Source of the DNA: Gonatopus flavifemur
Lineage: Eukaryota > Arthropoda > Insecta > Hymenoptera > Dryinidae
Assembly (NCBI GenBank): GCA_018340375.1
Contig: JAFFJZ010000009.1
Location: 15,082,501-15,146,500, forward strand
DNA length: 64,000 nucleotides
Direction: 5' to 3'
This document shows, piece after piece, positions 35,670 to 48,277 of the stretch. A program made the position numbers and the translations under genes. A model generated the notes under the pieces. It saw only the letters and a program-made list of their open reading frames with translations. It did not search any database and had not been told where the DNA came from. Within the stretch, counting starts at the first letter, position 1; the number at the start of each line of letters is the position of its first letter.

Positions 35670-38600
35670 CATCATCATCATCATGAAGTAATCAGTCTTA
35701 CGACTGGTTTGATGAAACCCTCCACCCCTGTCTATTATCCGCCAAACGTTTAATTTCTACATATCTACTACATCCCTTGTCTTGTACGATTTGTTTCATA
35801 TAACTTGCTCTAGGTCTACCTTTACCAGTTTTACCATTCATTTTCCCTTCCAATATTGTTTTCAATAAACTCTCATGCCGTAATGTGTGTCCTATAAGAT
35901 TGCTTCTCCTTTTCACGATGTGTTTCAAAAGATTTCTTTCTTCATTTATCTGCTCGAGTACTTCTTCATTTTTGACTTTGTCTATCCATTTTATTCTGAG
36001 CATCCTCCTATAACACCACATTTCAAAAGCTTCAAGTCTTCGTTGATCAGTTTTCCCCATTGTCCAAGTTTCGCAACCATATAATGCTGTGCTCCAGACG
36101 TAACTTTTCAAAAATTTCTTCCTTACTTCCAAGCTTATATTTTTTGAGCATAATAACTGTTTCTTTTGGTAAAAAGCCTGTTTCCCTTGTGCTATTCTTG
36201 CTCTTATATCTCTTTCGCTTTTGCCGTTCTCTGTAATTATGCTCCCTAGATATTTGAATTCTTTCACCTGTTCAATTGTCTCGGTATCTATTTTGATTCT
36301 CGTTCTTCTAGCTGTTTTCGCTGCTGTACACATCATGAATTTTGTTTTGTCTTTATTTATATTCATACAATAGTTTTCCAATAATATTGTTCTCATGGTG
36401 TTGAGAATATTTTCTAACTCAGTACTACTCGTGGCCAATATAGCTATGTCATCCGCGAATCTCAACATACTTATATTTTCTCCCTGAATCTGTAATTTCG
36501 ATTGAATTTCCTCCTTCACTTCGTTCATTGCTTCTTCTATATATAAATTGAACATCAGTGGCGATAATGAGCATCCTTGTCTCACCCCTCTTCTTATTTG
36601 TGCTTCCCCTTCCTGACCCTCTATGTCTATTATTGCACTTTGATTCTTATATAATTCGTATATTATTCTTCTATCTTTATAATTTATTCCCACCTTCTTC
36701 AGGATCGCAAACATCTTCTCCCAGTCCACATTATCGAAAGCCTTTTGTATATCTACAAAACCTATGTACACAGATTTCTTCAGCGCTATCCTTTTCTCTA
36801 TTACTGCCCTAAGTGCTAAAATTGCTTCTCGCGTTCCCCTATTTTTTCTAAAACCAAACTGATCCTCTGCCAATCTACTCTCTATTTTATTTTCCATCCT
36901 CCTGTATATAATTTTGGTCAGTATTTTCGAAGCATGTGAAGTTAAACTGATCGTTCTGTAGTTCTCGCATTTGTCTGCTCCTTGTTTTTTCGGGATGGCG
37001 ACAATTTTATTCTTTTGGAAATCTTCCGGTACTTCTCCTTTTTCGTACATATCTCTAATCAATTCAAACAGTGCGTCGCGAGTTCCTTCACTGGAGGCTT
37101 TTATAAGGTCCGCACTTATGCCATCTATGCCTGGCGCTTTATTATTTTTCAATTCTTTCAAAGCCTTGTCGAATTCTGATCTCAATATCGAATCTCCCAA
37201 TTCTTCCTCATCTACATCCTCCTCCTTCTCTAATAGTGCTATATCATCGTTTCCTCTATACAAGTTTCCCAAATGATTGATCCACTGTTCTATTTTCTCT
37301 TCCGTTTTTATCAATTGTCGTCCTAGAGAGTTTCTAATCTTATTGCTTCTAGATTTCATTTGTCCGAAAAATCTTTTAATAATCCTATATGCTTCATCTA
37401 TTTTTCCTAAATGCAATCTTATTTCTATTTCCTGACATTTCTCTTCTAACCACTGTTCTTTTGCTTTCCTTGATTCTCTTATTATTTTATTTCTCAATGA
37501 TTTGTATCGTTGCTGGCCTTCTTGGCTATCATTATTCTTGTATTTTCTTCTTTCATTCATCAATTCTAAAATTTCTCCCGTTATCCATGGGTTTTTAGCT
37601 TCTACTCCATCATTCTTCAAAATCTCATCCGCACATTCTCTTATATTCCCCTTCATCTTTGTCCATCTCCTCTCTATTCCCAAGTCTTTCTCTTTTGATC
37701 TCCCAATTTTTCATCCAACATTTTCTCGAATGCCTCATGTGTTTGTTTTTGCTTGAGGTTCTTCAAATTCCATCTTTTCTGCATTTTCCTTTTCTTCTTC
37801 AGAGATTTGAATTTCAGAGAACATTTCATCATCAACATATTATGATCACTATCTATATCTGCACCGGGATAAGTTTTACAGTTTTTCACTTGGTTTCTAA
37901 ATCTTTGTTTCACTAATATGTAATCAATTTGGTATCTTGTTGTATCTCCTGGCATTTTCCAAGTGTAGATTCTTCTTGGATGATTTTCGAATAAAGTGTT
38001 TGTGATAACCATCTTATGATTTTCACAAAATTCGACTAAACGTTGTCCTCTATCGTTCCTCCTCCCTAACGCGAAATCTCCTATAATGTTGTCCTCTTTT
38101 CCTTGTCCTACTACCGCATTCCAATCCCCATCACTATCAAATTCTCTTCTCCTTTACATATTCTATCACTTCTTCTATTTCTTCGTACGTTTTTTCAATA
38201 TCTTCCTCCGAATATGCAGATGTGGGCATGTATACTTGGACTATGACTGTGTCTACCGGTTTTGTTCTGATTCTAACCATCATCACACGTTCATTATGTT
38301 GCAAATAATTTTCTATTCTATTTCCTACTCTTTTATGCATTACAATTCCTACACCTGCTTGACCGTTCTTTGATCCTGTATGAATTATTCTATAATCCCC
38401 ACTCCAGAAATCGCCCTCTTGTGGCCATCTCATTTCGCTAATCCCCATTACGTCTATATTCAACCTATTCATTTCTAATTTCAAATTTTCTAATTTTCCC
38501 GCTTGCCTCAGTGATCTAACATTCCACGCTCCGACTCGGAGAATGTTGTTTCTTTTCCCTATCCTATTCTTCGGTTTTCGTTCCTTGCTGATGAAGCTTC

Positions 38601-39025
38601 CTCGAGCAGCCTCCACCCGGAGATCCGAACGGGAGACTAGTTTACCTCCGGAATATTTTACCCGAGAGAGCGCCATCATGTATTTATTAATTTGTTTGTT
38701 TGTTTTTGTTACATAATATTCCAGGTTAGGAAAAAGGTTTCATTTCCTCGGGAAGTATTGAAACATGTCAAGGAAGGTAGTTTCCCCTTGCTTTCCTTCC
38801 GTTTGATTTTGCCGATGTTTCTGGAATTAGGATGATTTCGTTTCTCTCAGTTTGTATTCTTTCTCTTGAGTAGTTTATTCCACTCAAAAAAAAAGATCCA
38901 ACTCTGAGATACTTATCCTCCCCACCACGTAAAGGAAGCAGATACTACCAGGGATGGATAAAAAGGATATCAAGGACAGGTATCATGAATATCCCCCTGG
39001 AAGACCCGCAATCATCCACGGGGAG
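35670..39025 (-). mobile_element. RTE-type LINE inserted at the gag-protease junction
   Basis: The insertion is exactly bounded by the 11-bp target duplication GTTCTCCTGCT (35659-35669 and 39026-39036). On the minus strand its 3' end is a short ATG-repeat tail (35670-35684), typical of RTE elements, instead of poly(A). Total length is 3356 bp, about full length for RTE. It contains one endonuclease-RT reading frame with frameshifts. Confidence 0.92.
35698..38679 (-). pseudogene. RTE LINE endonuclease-reverse transcriptase, two frameshifts
   Basis: The protein starts MALSRVKYSGGKLVSRSDL at 38679. AP-endonuclease motifs are VGAWNVRSLRQ, GISEMRW, GDWN (near 38125, just after a one-base deletion) and SDHN near 37850. 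The reverse transcriptase (37683-35698) has NNKAPGIDGI, QFGFRKNRGT, RRGVRQGCSLSP, the catalytic FADDIAIL at about 36450, and a C-terminal domain ending in KGRPR and a short basic tail. The single-ORF layout and the FADD motif fit the RTE clade. Frameshifts near 38130 and 37680 inactivate it. It drives its own target-primed insertion and lies antisense to the host provirus. Confidence 0.88.
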
Positions 39026-39036
39026 GTTCTCCTGCT

Positions 39037-42000
39037 ATTGAAGTAAAAATTGGACCACAAATCGTCACCTTCCTATTGGACTCTGGCGCAGGAGTGAGTC
39101 TGGTCAAACATAAAATTATAATGGATCTAACTCCGATTGACACCGAAGAAGTTCTTGAACTATCCGGAATTTCTCCCGAAACTGTACCAACTATGGGAAG
39201 ATTCGAAATGAATTTCGTCGGCTACATGACCACCTTCCATGTTGTCCCCGATGATTTTCCTATGAGACAGGATGGAATAATTGGAATAAATTTCCTATCC
39301 GAGCAAAAAACCAAGCTGAATTGGCAAGAAAATTGTTCGGAAATAGGAGATTCAAAGAAAATTCCATCTCTCCAAGAAAATAAAATATATACTGTTTTCC
39401 CACGTACACGCCAAGTGGTGAAAATTCAAATCAGAGAAACAAGACTACAAGAAGGATATATACCACCTGTCATCATGACCCATGGTGTATTTATGGGAAA
39501 TGCTGTGGTGAAAAGTCATGATGGACATTTATATATACCAATAGTTAACACTACTGAAGAGGGAATTAAAGTATCTATTCCCGTGTTGAAATTACAAGAG
39601 ATAGATCAAATAAGATCAAGCTCTACCAAATCTCATAAAACTGGGATCACTAATAGAAAGAAGAGGAATCTTTATAAAATCTCGAATAAATCACTCGATT
39701 TAACCGAAGAGGAAAACGAAAGATTTGAGAAAATACAACAATTATTGAGATTAGACCATCTCGATAGAGAGGAAAAAGAAGAAGTTGAAGCTTTAATTAA
39801 GCACAGTATAGATCGTTTCCACATTCCTGGAGATCAATCAACCCATACTGATATACTGACCCACGGAATTCCAACAACAGATGACAAACCTATTCACACG
39901 AAGCAATATACATTTCCTCCAAATTTAAAAGAAGAAATTATTAGACAAGTAGAGGGAATGTTAAACGATAACATTATACAACCCTCTCAATCACCATACA
40001 ACACACCTGTATGGATTGTTCCGAAAAAGGCGGATAGCCATGGAAATAAAAGATGGAGACTCGTTTTGGATTTTCGAGCTCCTAATGAAAAAACCATAAG
40101 TAACGCCTATCCATCACCAAACATCACTGAAATTTTGGACCAATTAGGAGATGCGAAATATTTCAGTACTTTCGATCTCGCTTCTGGTTTCCATCAAATC
40201 AAGATGAGTGATAAAGACAGGCATAAAACTGCATTTTCTACCCCTCATGGACAGCATGAGTTCCTAAGGATGCCGTTTGGACTGAAAAATGCACCCGCAA
40301 CATTCCAACACCTTATGAATATTATCTTGACTGGACTGCAAGGCATAGAGCTTTTCGTTTATTTAGATGACGTAGTTATTCATGCGAAAACTCTGAGTGA
40401 ACATCGAAGAAAATATTTGAGCTTAATTTCACGCTTAAGAGAGGCTAACCTTGAATTACAGCCTGACAAGTGTGGATTTTTGCGTCGAGAAGTTGCGTAT
40501 CTTGGACACGTAATTTCAGACGAAGGCTTGAAACCGGACCCGAAGAAATTCGAAGCGGTACAAAAGTTTCCTACGCCGAAAAACCCGAAAAATATGAAAC
40601 AATTTTTGGGTTTAGCTGGATACTACCGTCGTTTTATTCATAATTTCTCAAAAATATCTAAACCTTTGACAAGGTTATTACAAAAGGATGTTCCATTCGA
40701 ATGGAACCAGGAACAGCAAAAAGCTTTCGAAGCTTTGAAAAGTTGCTTATGTGAAGAACCTGTTCTTCAATATCCGGATTTCAATTAACCGTTTCTATTA
40801 ACTACCGATGCAAGCGGATACGCCATAGCAGGAATCCTGAGCCAAGGACCAATTGGAAAGGACCAGCCCTGTGCTTATGTATCTCGATTATCAAATCGAA
40901 CTGAGATGAAGTACAGTACGTACGAGAAAGGAGCACTGGCAATTCTTTACAGTGTATCTCAATTTCGACCGTACTTATATGGACGAAAATTCACAATTGT
41001 GACAGATCACAAGCCCTTGGTATGGATGAGAACTGCCGAAGATCCGACTTCTCGTTTGACCAGATGGAGATTAAAACTCGAAGAGTATGATTTCGACATC
41101 ATATACAAAGCTGGAAAAACGAACGTCAACGCTGACGCTCTTTCCCGGAATCCTCCGATTCCAAACGAAGAATCCGAAAATTATGATGATGGGGAAGAAA
41201 TGATCGAGAATATTCAAACGATTTATAACATTGAAACTCAACCCAGGCAATCTTCGAGGATACCTAAATTAACTGAGGAAGGGCAACAATATCGTGACGA
41301 AATTGAAAGGAAAAATCGACAAGTTGAAAAAGAATCCCTCGAAAAGCTCGACGAATTCATAGAAAAATTTAACAACGAAATTAATCCATTAATTCAAGAA
41401 CGAAATTCTACGGAAAATTCGGACTACCAAGAACCCATGATCGATCGTCATGGAAATCAAGAATACGAGGAGCATGATATGAATCGACATGATTTTGAAG
41501 AAGAAATTTCAAATTATGAGTCTGAAAACGCAAGTTCGTATCGCGAACGTCTCAACAGAGACACTGTTGGAGGATATAATGAAAATTTTCACGATGATTC
41601 ACCTGTAAATATGGAAAACAATGGAGAATCAGAAATCGTAGAAACAGATGACGAAGAAACATACGAAAAATTGTACAAAGATGTAAATAAATTAGTTTTA
41701 GGGTCGAATATATACGAATCGAGAGACCCGTTGGAACTAAAAAAGGATAATTATGTATTTTTTCTCAATGATCAGGGAAAACCTTTCGAAATAATTATCA
41801 AAAACTTTTCCGAAAAATTCGATATGGAATGTTTTCAACCAACCAATTTAGGACGAATGATGGCGGTAAAAAAGGGAATCAGATGGTGGTTTGGTCTTTA
41901 TCTAGAACCATCTGATAGGACCCCCACGCCTCGAGAAATCATGATGAATTTACAAAGATCGATTCGGGAAATGAGGTTATTCATGAGATCAAATGAAATA

Positions 42001-43157
42001 AGTAGCTGCTGCATCCCAAAAATATAATTCACTAATGAACTCGAGTGGGACAGAATCGTGATCGAATTTAATAAAGAATTTTGCAACATCCCTATAAGGC
42101 TGACATTCTGCCTTGGAATAGTGAAAATACCTGAAATATCGGAAAGGAGGAGTCTAATTGAAGAAGCTCATGACTCCACCATAGGAGGACACAAAGGGGT
42201 AGCGAAAACTTTTAACCGTCTACGCCTAAACTATTACTATGAATACCTCAAAGAAGATGTCCAAAATTGCATTTCCGGATGTCTTCAATGTAAATTAAAG
42301 AAGGTTATCCGAACGAGAAATTGACAACCTATGATGATAACAGATATGCCCGGTTATGCCTTTGAAAAAATCGCTCTAGACATCGTGGGACCCATAAGCC
42401 CTCCCACTCAAGGAGGAAATCGATACATCCTCACCATGCAACGTCTGTTGACTAAACATTGTACCGGGGTTGCATTATCGAATGCAACTGCACCAACAAT
42501 TGCATACGCCTTTTTGAAGAATTTCGTGTGTATTTATGGAGCACCGAAAATAATACTAACTGATCAGGGAACTAATTTCATCTCAAAATTCATGAGAACC
42601 ATAACCAAAAGATTAAATATAAGACAATTAAACACTACTGCTTTTCATCCCCAAACTAACGGTTCCTTAGAGAGATCACACGCTGTTTCAGCTGAATATC
42701 TCAGACAATTCACTTCGCGGGATTCCGAATGGGATCAATGGGTTGAATTAGCAATGCTATCATATAATTCTAGTATACATGGAGGCACAAAACGAACCCC
42801 TTATGAATGGGTATTTGGAAAATTTCCCTTGTTGCCTTCCAGTCAATGCTTACCACCGTATGAACAATTAAGGACATACGATGAATATCTAATTGAACTC
42901 ATGGCCCGCTCGGATAGATACCAGCGTGAAAATCTAAGCGTTATTATGATCAATCGACTAGAGTTATAGAGTTCAAGGCTGGAGATTTGATACTATTGAA
43001 AGGAGGAATGAAACCAACGAAATTAGAAAATCTATATGAAGGACCCTACAAAATTTTGGAAATTGTCAACGATAAAACAATTGAAATACAAATTGGGAAA
43101 CGCGGAAGAATAGTTTCCGTATATAGGATTATCTTATACGACAATCGTAGGGAATAG
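39037..43157 (+). pseudogene. pol: Ty3/gypsy pol: protease, RT, RNase H, integrase; several stops
   Basis: One reading frame covers the aspartic protease (LDSGAG at about 39076), reverse transcriptase (MPFGLKNAPATFQ, catalytic VYLDD at 40357-40371) and RNase H (TDASGYAIAGILSQ, DHKPLVW, NVNADALSR). A long acidic linker follows (41160-41700), then a conserved pre-integrase block. Integrase has an HHCC zinc region (CISGCLQC near 42275), DIVGP, LTDQGTNF and HPQTNGSLERSH as the DDE core, and a C-terminal GPY-type module (NLYEGPYKILEI). In-frame stops occur at 40786, 42025 and 42322; near 42940 the frame shifts, and the tail ends at 43155-43157. It would copy and integrate the element's RNA. The many stops mean this copy is dead, though its active-site residues are preserved. 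Confidence 0.9.
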
Positions 43158-43167
43158 TATATATATA

Positions 43168-45019
43168 CAGGGTGATTCAAAATTCCCGCACTCTTTTTTG
43201 GGAGTAGATTCCTGATGAAATTCTGAAACGATTTGTCCTTTTGCACAATGCTCTCCGACGCATAATTTCCGAGATATAATTAATTAAAGTTGACTACTTA
43301 TGAGGTGGATCCATCGGTCATTCAGGAGCGTCATAACAGAACAAGAGAGGGAGGTGCTTGCAGAGGGGGCTCATACGATCAGCTGATCGGTATAATCGAT
43401 ACGATTTACCAACATACAAATTGATAAATTTTCTATGTAGAACGATTGAATTCGCCGACACTGTGGAAAAATTGATTATTGTCATGAATTCTTATCACGA
43501 TATGCTGTAGGTTGAAGTTGTAATTTCAGTAATGATTTTTATTACGCAGACGAATGTAAAATAGTGTTATTTCGAAGGGATAGGGATTCAAGTGGGAGAA
43601 AAAAGTATAACTACTCGTTTTCAATCAGGATTTTCATGTAAAGAAGAAAACATGAGAATTTCCATTCATCCAATACCCAATTAGAACGGTTTGATTAGTG
43701 AGTCCAACACAAGAGATTGGATTCCGAATCCTGTATTCTGATTGGTCGAGAATCAATGTATGTCAGATCAATCCTCGGCCGTTTCAAATGATTCTTCTGA
43801 AGAATGTGTTTTCGACTTATCCTAACCACAACATTGAACAATGATGAATTTATTCGAATTAACCCTTTTTACATCATTCGATGATTATAAAGGGTTTATC
43901 GAACGTTAATAACTTACTTGAGATCACTCAAGATCATTCATGTTCAAATCAAAATCTAATTCAAATGTGTGCAAGTTCGAGCGCGTTTCTACGTTTAGAA
44001 AATGTATTCGTCCTAAAAAGGACGGATTTGGTTAATCTTCAAAGACAATTCTTTTTCCATTTGAAATAACAATATGCCCTTTGAAGTCATATGTGCTTCA
44101 AATGAAACTGTTTCGAGCTGTCACCTGATTGGTTGATTCGTATCACGAATGGTTGATTCGAGCTAAACAAACCGTATGTGATTACAATGTCAATCAAGTG
44201 CAATGATTGGGTTGTATACGATGTCACACCTTGTATTTTCGTCAAAATTGATGGATTCTGCAAGTTGAAGTAAGTTATTAACGTTCGATAAACCCTTTAT
44301 AATCATCGAATGATGTAAAAAGGGTGAATTCGAATAAATTCATCATTGTTCAATGTTGTGGTTGGGATAAGTCGAAAACACATTCTTCAGAAGAATCATT
44401 TGAAACGGCCGAGGATTGATCTAACATACATTGATTCTCGACCAATCAGAATACAGGATTCGGAATCCAATCTCTTGTGTTAAACTTACTAATCAAACCC
44501 TTCAAATTGGGTATCGGATGAATGAAAATTCTCATGTTTTCTTTTTTACATGAAAATTCTAATTGAAAACGAGTAGTTATACTTTTTTCTCCCACTTGAA
44601 TCCCTATCCCTACGAAATAACACTATTTTACATTTGTCTGCGTAATAAAAATCATTACTGAAATTACAACTTTCACCTACAGCATATCGTGATAAGAATT
44701 CATGACAATAATCAATTTTTCCACAGTATCGACGAATTCAATCGTTCTACATAGAAAATTCACCAATTTGTATGTTGGTAAATCGTATCGATTATACCGA
44801 TCAGCTGATCGTATGAGCGCCCTCTGCAAGCACCTTCCTCTCTTGTTCTGTTATGACGCTCCTGAATCACCGATGGATCCACCTCATAATTAGTCAACTT
44901 TAATTCATTATATCTCGGAAATTATGCGTCGGAGAGCATTGTGCAAAAGGACAAATCGTTTGAGAATTTCATCAGGAATCTACTCCCAAAAAAGAGTGCG
45001 GGAATTTTGAATCACCCTG
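43168..45019. mobile_element. Giant palindromic MITE with 750-bp inverted arms
   Basis: It starts CAGGGTGATTCAAAATTCCC and ends with the inverse of the same sequence, with TA on both sides. The two arms, 43168 to about 43918 and about 44270 to 45019, are inverted copies with few mismatches over their whole length, leaving a loop of about 350 bp. No transposase frame is present. TA target and CAGGGTG ends suggest a non-autonomous Tc1/mariner-type element of foldback form. It lies 10 bp after the integrase stop codon. A transcript would fold into a very long hairpin. Confidence 0.85.
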
Positions 45020-45021
45020 TA

Positions 45022-46100
45022 TATATATATATCATTCAATGGATCACAAATATGTCTATGTTGTGTATAGTATGCATAGTGAGAATATTATATATCCTAC
45101 ATATACTATACATAACATTTAGAATACAGTAGGCCTCGATAGACCAGGCATCTTCCGTCACCTTTTCTCTTCAAAAAAAAAAAAAAAGGTGTGTCAAGAA
45201 GTGGGAAAGGGAAAACGCTACGCGGTTAATCGGGGTTCTATTGTACCTCTAATCCATGGAATAATATTTATGAAATCTTACTGTTTTATATATTATACGG
45301 AGGCAAATACATGCATATTGAATGCAGAATGTCCCAGACAGCTCGAATGATATTTTGAGGCGTATTCTTGGGATCAAATCAAGCTGATTTTTCCGTTATC
45401 AAAATTTGATTTGAGCCCTACATTCCGAAATATTAGCATTTTCAATTCTCTCCTCAAACTCAAATTTTCCAGGAGTCTTCGGTCGTAAGTGTTTGGTCTT
45501 TGCACCATTCTGGTTAATGCAGTAAACACGAATTGTTTGCGTATTATGTTTTTATAGCACGAACCAGTCGTATGGACTACAGCACTCAGTAATGTAGAAT
45601 TTTCTCCGTGATGGCGTGAAAAAATACCCCAGTGTTGTGTTCTAGGGTTAAAAAACCGTTATAACATTCTTGGTTCTCGAACCCGAATTCGTTGTCAATT
45701 TCCGGCTATCTCGTTTTTGGAAAAAAAATTGGTTTAATTAATTCTTTATGAACAATTGATTTTTACATGTTTTCCTCACTAAAAATCAGCATGCCTCTGG
45801 CAAAAAATTCCTCATAATCTCTCATGATTGTTCATAATTTTATCTCATAATTTCTCATAAAGTTTCATAGTTTCAAAAAAAATTGAGACACTCTCATTAG
45901 GAATGATTTTTCGCTGAAATCTCCTAATTTCTACCAAAATTTCCAATAATTTCCCCAAAATTTTAAATAATATTCTCAAAATTTCCAATAATTCCAGTAA
46001 AAATGTTTGCTTATAAAACCTATAATTTTCCATAAAATATTCATAATTTCATACTTCTCATACTTTTACTGCAAATATGGCCATATTTTCTTCTTATAAC
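45022..46100 (+). other. AT-rich stretch between pol and env, no gene recognised
   Basis: No protein-like frame. An A15 run followed by GGTGTGTC occurs near 45172-45195. From 45800 to 46030 a TTTCCAATAATTT-like motif recurs. It may be intergenic provirus DNA or older insertions; I cannot tell which. Confidence 0.35.
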
Positions 46101-46247
46101 CCAGGTGGAAAAATTCTATAGAATTTTTATCAGGATATGGTTCTAGACAATCATTCTCACTGAATCATGTTGTGTGTGATCATTCATGATCTAGAATTTG
46201 TATAGAACCAAATCCTGACACGAATTCTATAGAATTTCTCCGCCCGG
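46101..46247. repeat. Small MITE with about 45-bp inverted repeats
   Basis: The left arm (CCAGGTGGAAAAATTCTATA onward) is matched by the inverse of the right arm (CCGGGCGGAGAAATTCTATA onward) through TCAGGATNTGGTTCTA. The whole unit is 147 bp with no coding frame. Confidence 0.6.
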
Positions 46248-46419
46248 AAAGGACATTCATAGTTCCCCCGGCGAGAATAAAGTGTCAAAGTGCAAACTCT
46301 TCCCTCAGTGTACAGACATTTTCCCTCACATGCGAGTAATTTTTCATGGAAGATTACTCTCAGTGTGATCTAATTATTCTTTAAATATGAACGTATTCTC
46401 CATATAACTTCACATTTTC

Positions 46420-47915
46420 TCCATAATTTGTTGTCTTTCAGTATCTATTGAGATAGGCTTCTATGTCAATTTTCAGATTTTTTTGCCCACCAATTTCCGC
46501 AATATGGATTTTTGAAAAAACACGCTACTTTTTTCTTTGAATGCCCATAATTGTGCAAAAATTATCCGATTGGGATGATTTTTTTCCAAAATTGTCGTTC
46601 TTTGACGCATTTTAAGAAGAAAAATGATACAAAATTATCGAACCCGTATTTCTATGGGATTTTCGAATTTTAAATATCAAATCTTGATTTTTGAAAAACA
46701 CGTAGTTATCGATTTTCTTGAAATTTTTCCAAAAAAAACTGTTACTCATTGTGCAACTTTTGAGCCCAACACGGTGATGGGATAACGTTGGGATCTATAT
46801 TCTCGTGAATTTAAAAATTTTTATTTTCCAATGATCAGTACTAAAAATCCATAATAATAATAGGTTCTTCTTACCTATAGGCCATAGTCATTGTCATCTG
46901 CGAATTTCAATGAATATATTTTATTAATTTCGTGGAAAATGACTGTTTTATTTCAGTTACATATGTAAAGACACACGACTTTAGTATTATTCCTCATTCA
47001 ACTTAATATCGAGTCAATGTCTCATGCGTATGGGAAGCAGAGGGACCCAAAGATCATCATTAACTACATAAGAAAACTTATTTCAAGAGGATTCAGTTTA
47101 TATTCTCAATAATAATATATATTTATGTATATTCACCGAATTGAGAAAACTTACTTGAAACAAACTCGATTGAAATATATAAACAATAACACACATATAT
47201 CATTTAATATATACATATGTGTATAAACCGATCAATTTCGGAAAAAGTTTTTTTCTTCGAATAATACTGATCCTTAGGCACTTTCACTCTCCATACACGT
47301 GAGGCACTGACTCAATATAAAATTGAATGAGAAATAATACAAGAGACATATGTTATGATGTCTTTCACAGGAATAAAACGTCATTGTCCACGAAATTAAT
47401 GAGATATATTCAATCAACTCCGCAGATGACAAGGACTATGGCCTACAGGTCAGAAAAAATTATTATTATGAATTTTTAGTACTGATTATTGAGAAATCAA
47501 AATTTTTAGATTGAAAAAACATAGATCCCAACGTTATCTAATTACCGTCTTGAGCTCAAAAGTTGCAAATGAGTGACAGTTTTTTTTGGAAAAATTCAAA
47601 GAAAATCGATCGCTACGTGTTTTTCAAGTTCGAATATCGATAACCAAGTTTGAATGTTTAAAATTCAAAGATCCCATAGAAATACGTGTTCGATGATTTC
47701 GTATCATTCTTCTCCTAAAAGTGCGTCTAAAAACTAAAATTTTGAAAAAAAAAATCCATCCCAATCGGATCATTTTTCGCAAAGTTATGGACATTCGAAG
47801 AAAAAATACCGTGTTTTTTTTTTAAATTCATATTTCGGAAATTGATTGGCAAAAAAATCTGAGAATTGGCATAGGAGCCTATCTCAATAGATACTAGAAG
47901 ACAAAAAATTATGAA
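46420..47915. repeat. Second large imperfect palindrome
   Basis: Sequence from CATAATTTGTTGTCTTTCAG (46420) inward is matched, inverted and with about 10-20% differences, by sequence ending near 47915 (GATACTAGAAGACAAAAAAT). Shared internal landmarks include AGCCTATCTCAATAGATAC, CCCATAGAAATACG and GGCCATAGTC. The centre is near 47170. It is older and more diverged than the palindrome at 43168-45019. No coding frame. Target duplication not identified. Confidence 0.7.
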
Positions 47916-48277
47916 AAAAATCGGAGCCGCAAAGGCTCAATGTTGTCCGATTTGACGTGGAACGCCTCTCTTATATGGATATATCAATATCCGTCCCTTT
48001 GATTATATGAGGAGCAAAACCACTTGAGCCGCTCAGGATTCAACTCGCGATGCGAGTTAAAGGTTTCGCTCGCACAACAGTCTTATTCCTCGAGTGAGTC
48101 ACTCGCAGTGGTTCAGAATTCGATCGCTCAAGCATGGGAAGTGTACGAGCGACGTCAGGTTCCACTCTCGAGTCGATTCATCATACCTGCACGTGTTCTT
48201 GCTCCCACTCGGATCCGATCCTCAATAAATCATACCTGCTCTCCTCAAGATCGAACCCAAATAATGAATTTCATTAA
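47916..48277 (+). other. GC-richer stretch without a recognised gene
   Basis: About 360 bp with a different base composition from its neighbours and several short inverted motifs (for example CTCGCGATGCGAG). An open frame of 88 codons (48024-48290) resembles nothing known to me. An AATAAA-like signal lies near 48226. It could be a fragment of another repeat. Confidence 0.3.

Noticed and set aside
45172..45186. A15 run plus GGTG as a polypurine tract with an LTR after it
   Set aside because: No matching LTR copy for the following TGTCAAGAAG sequence was found in the window; the tract at 51351 is confirmed by a repeated LTR.
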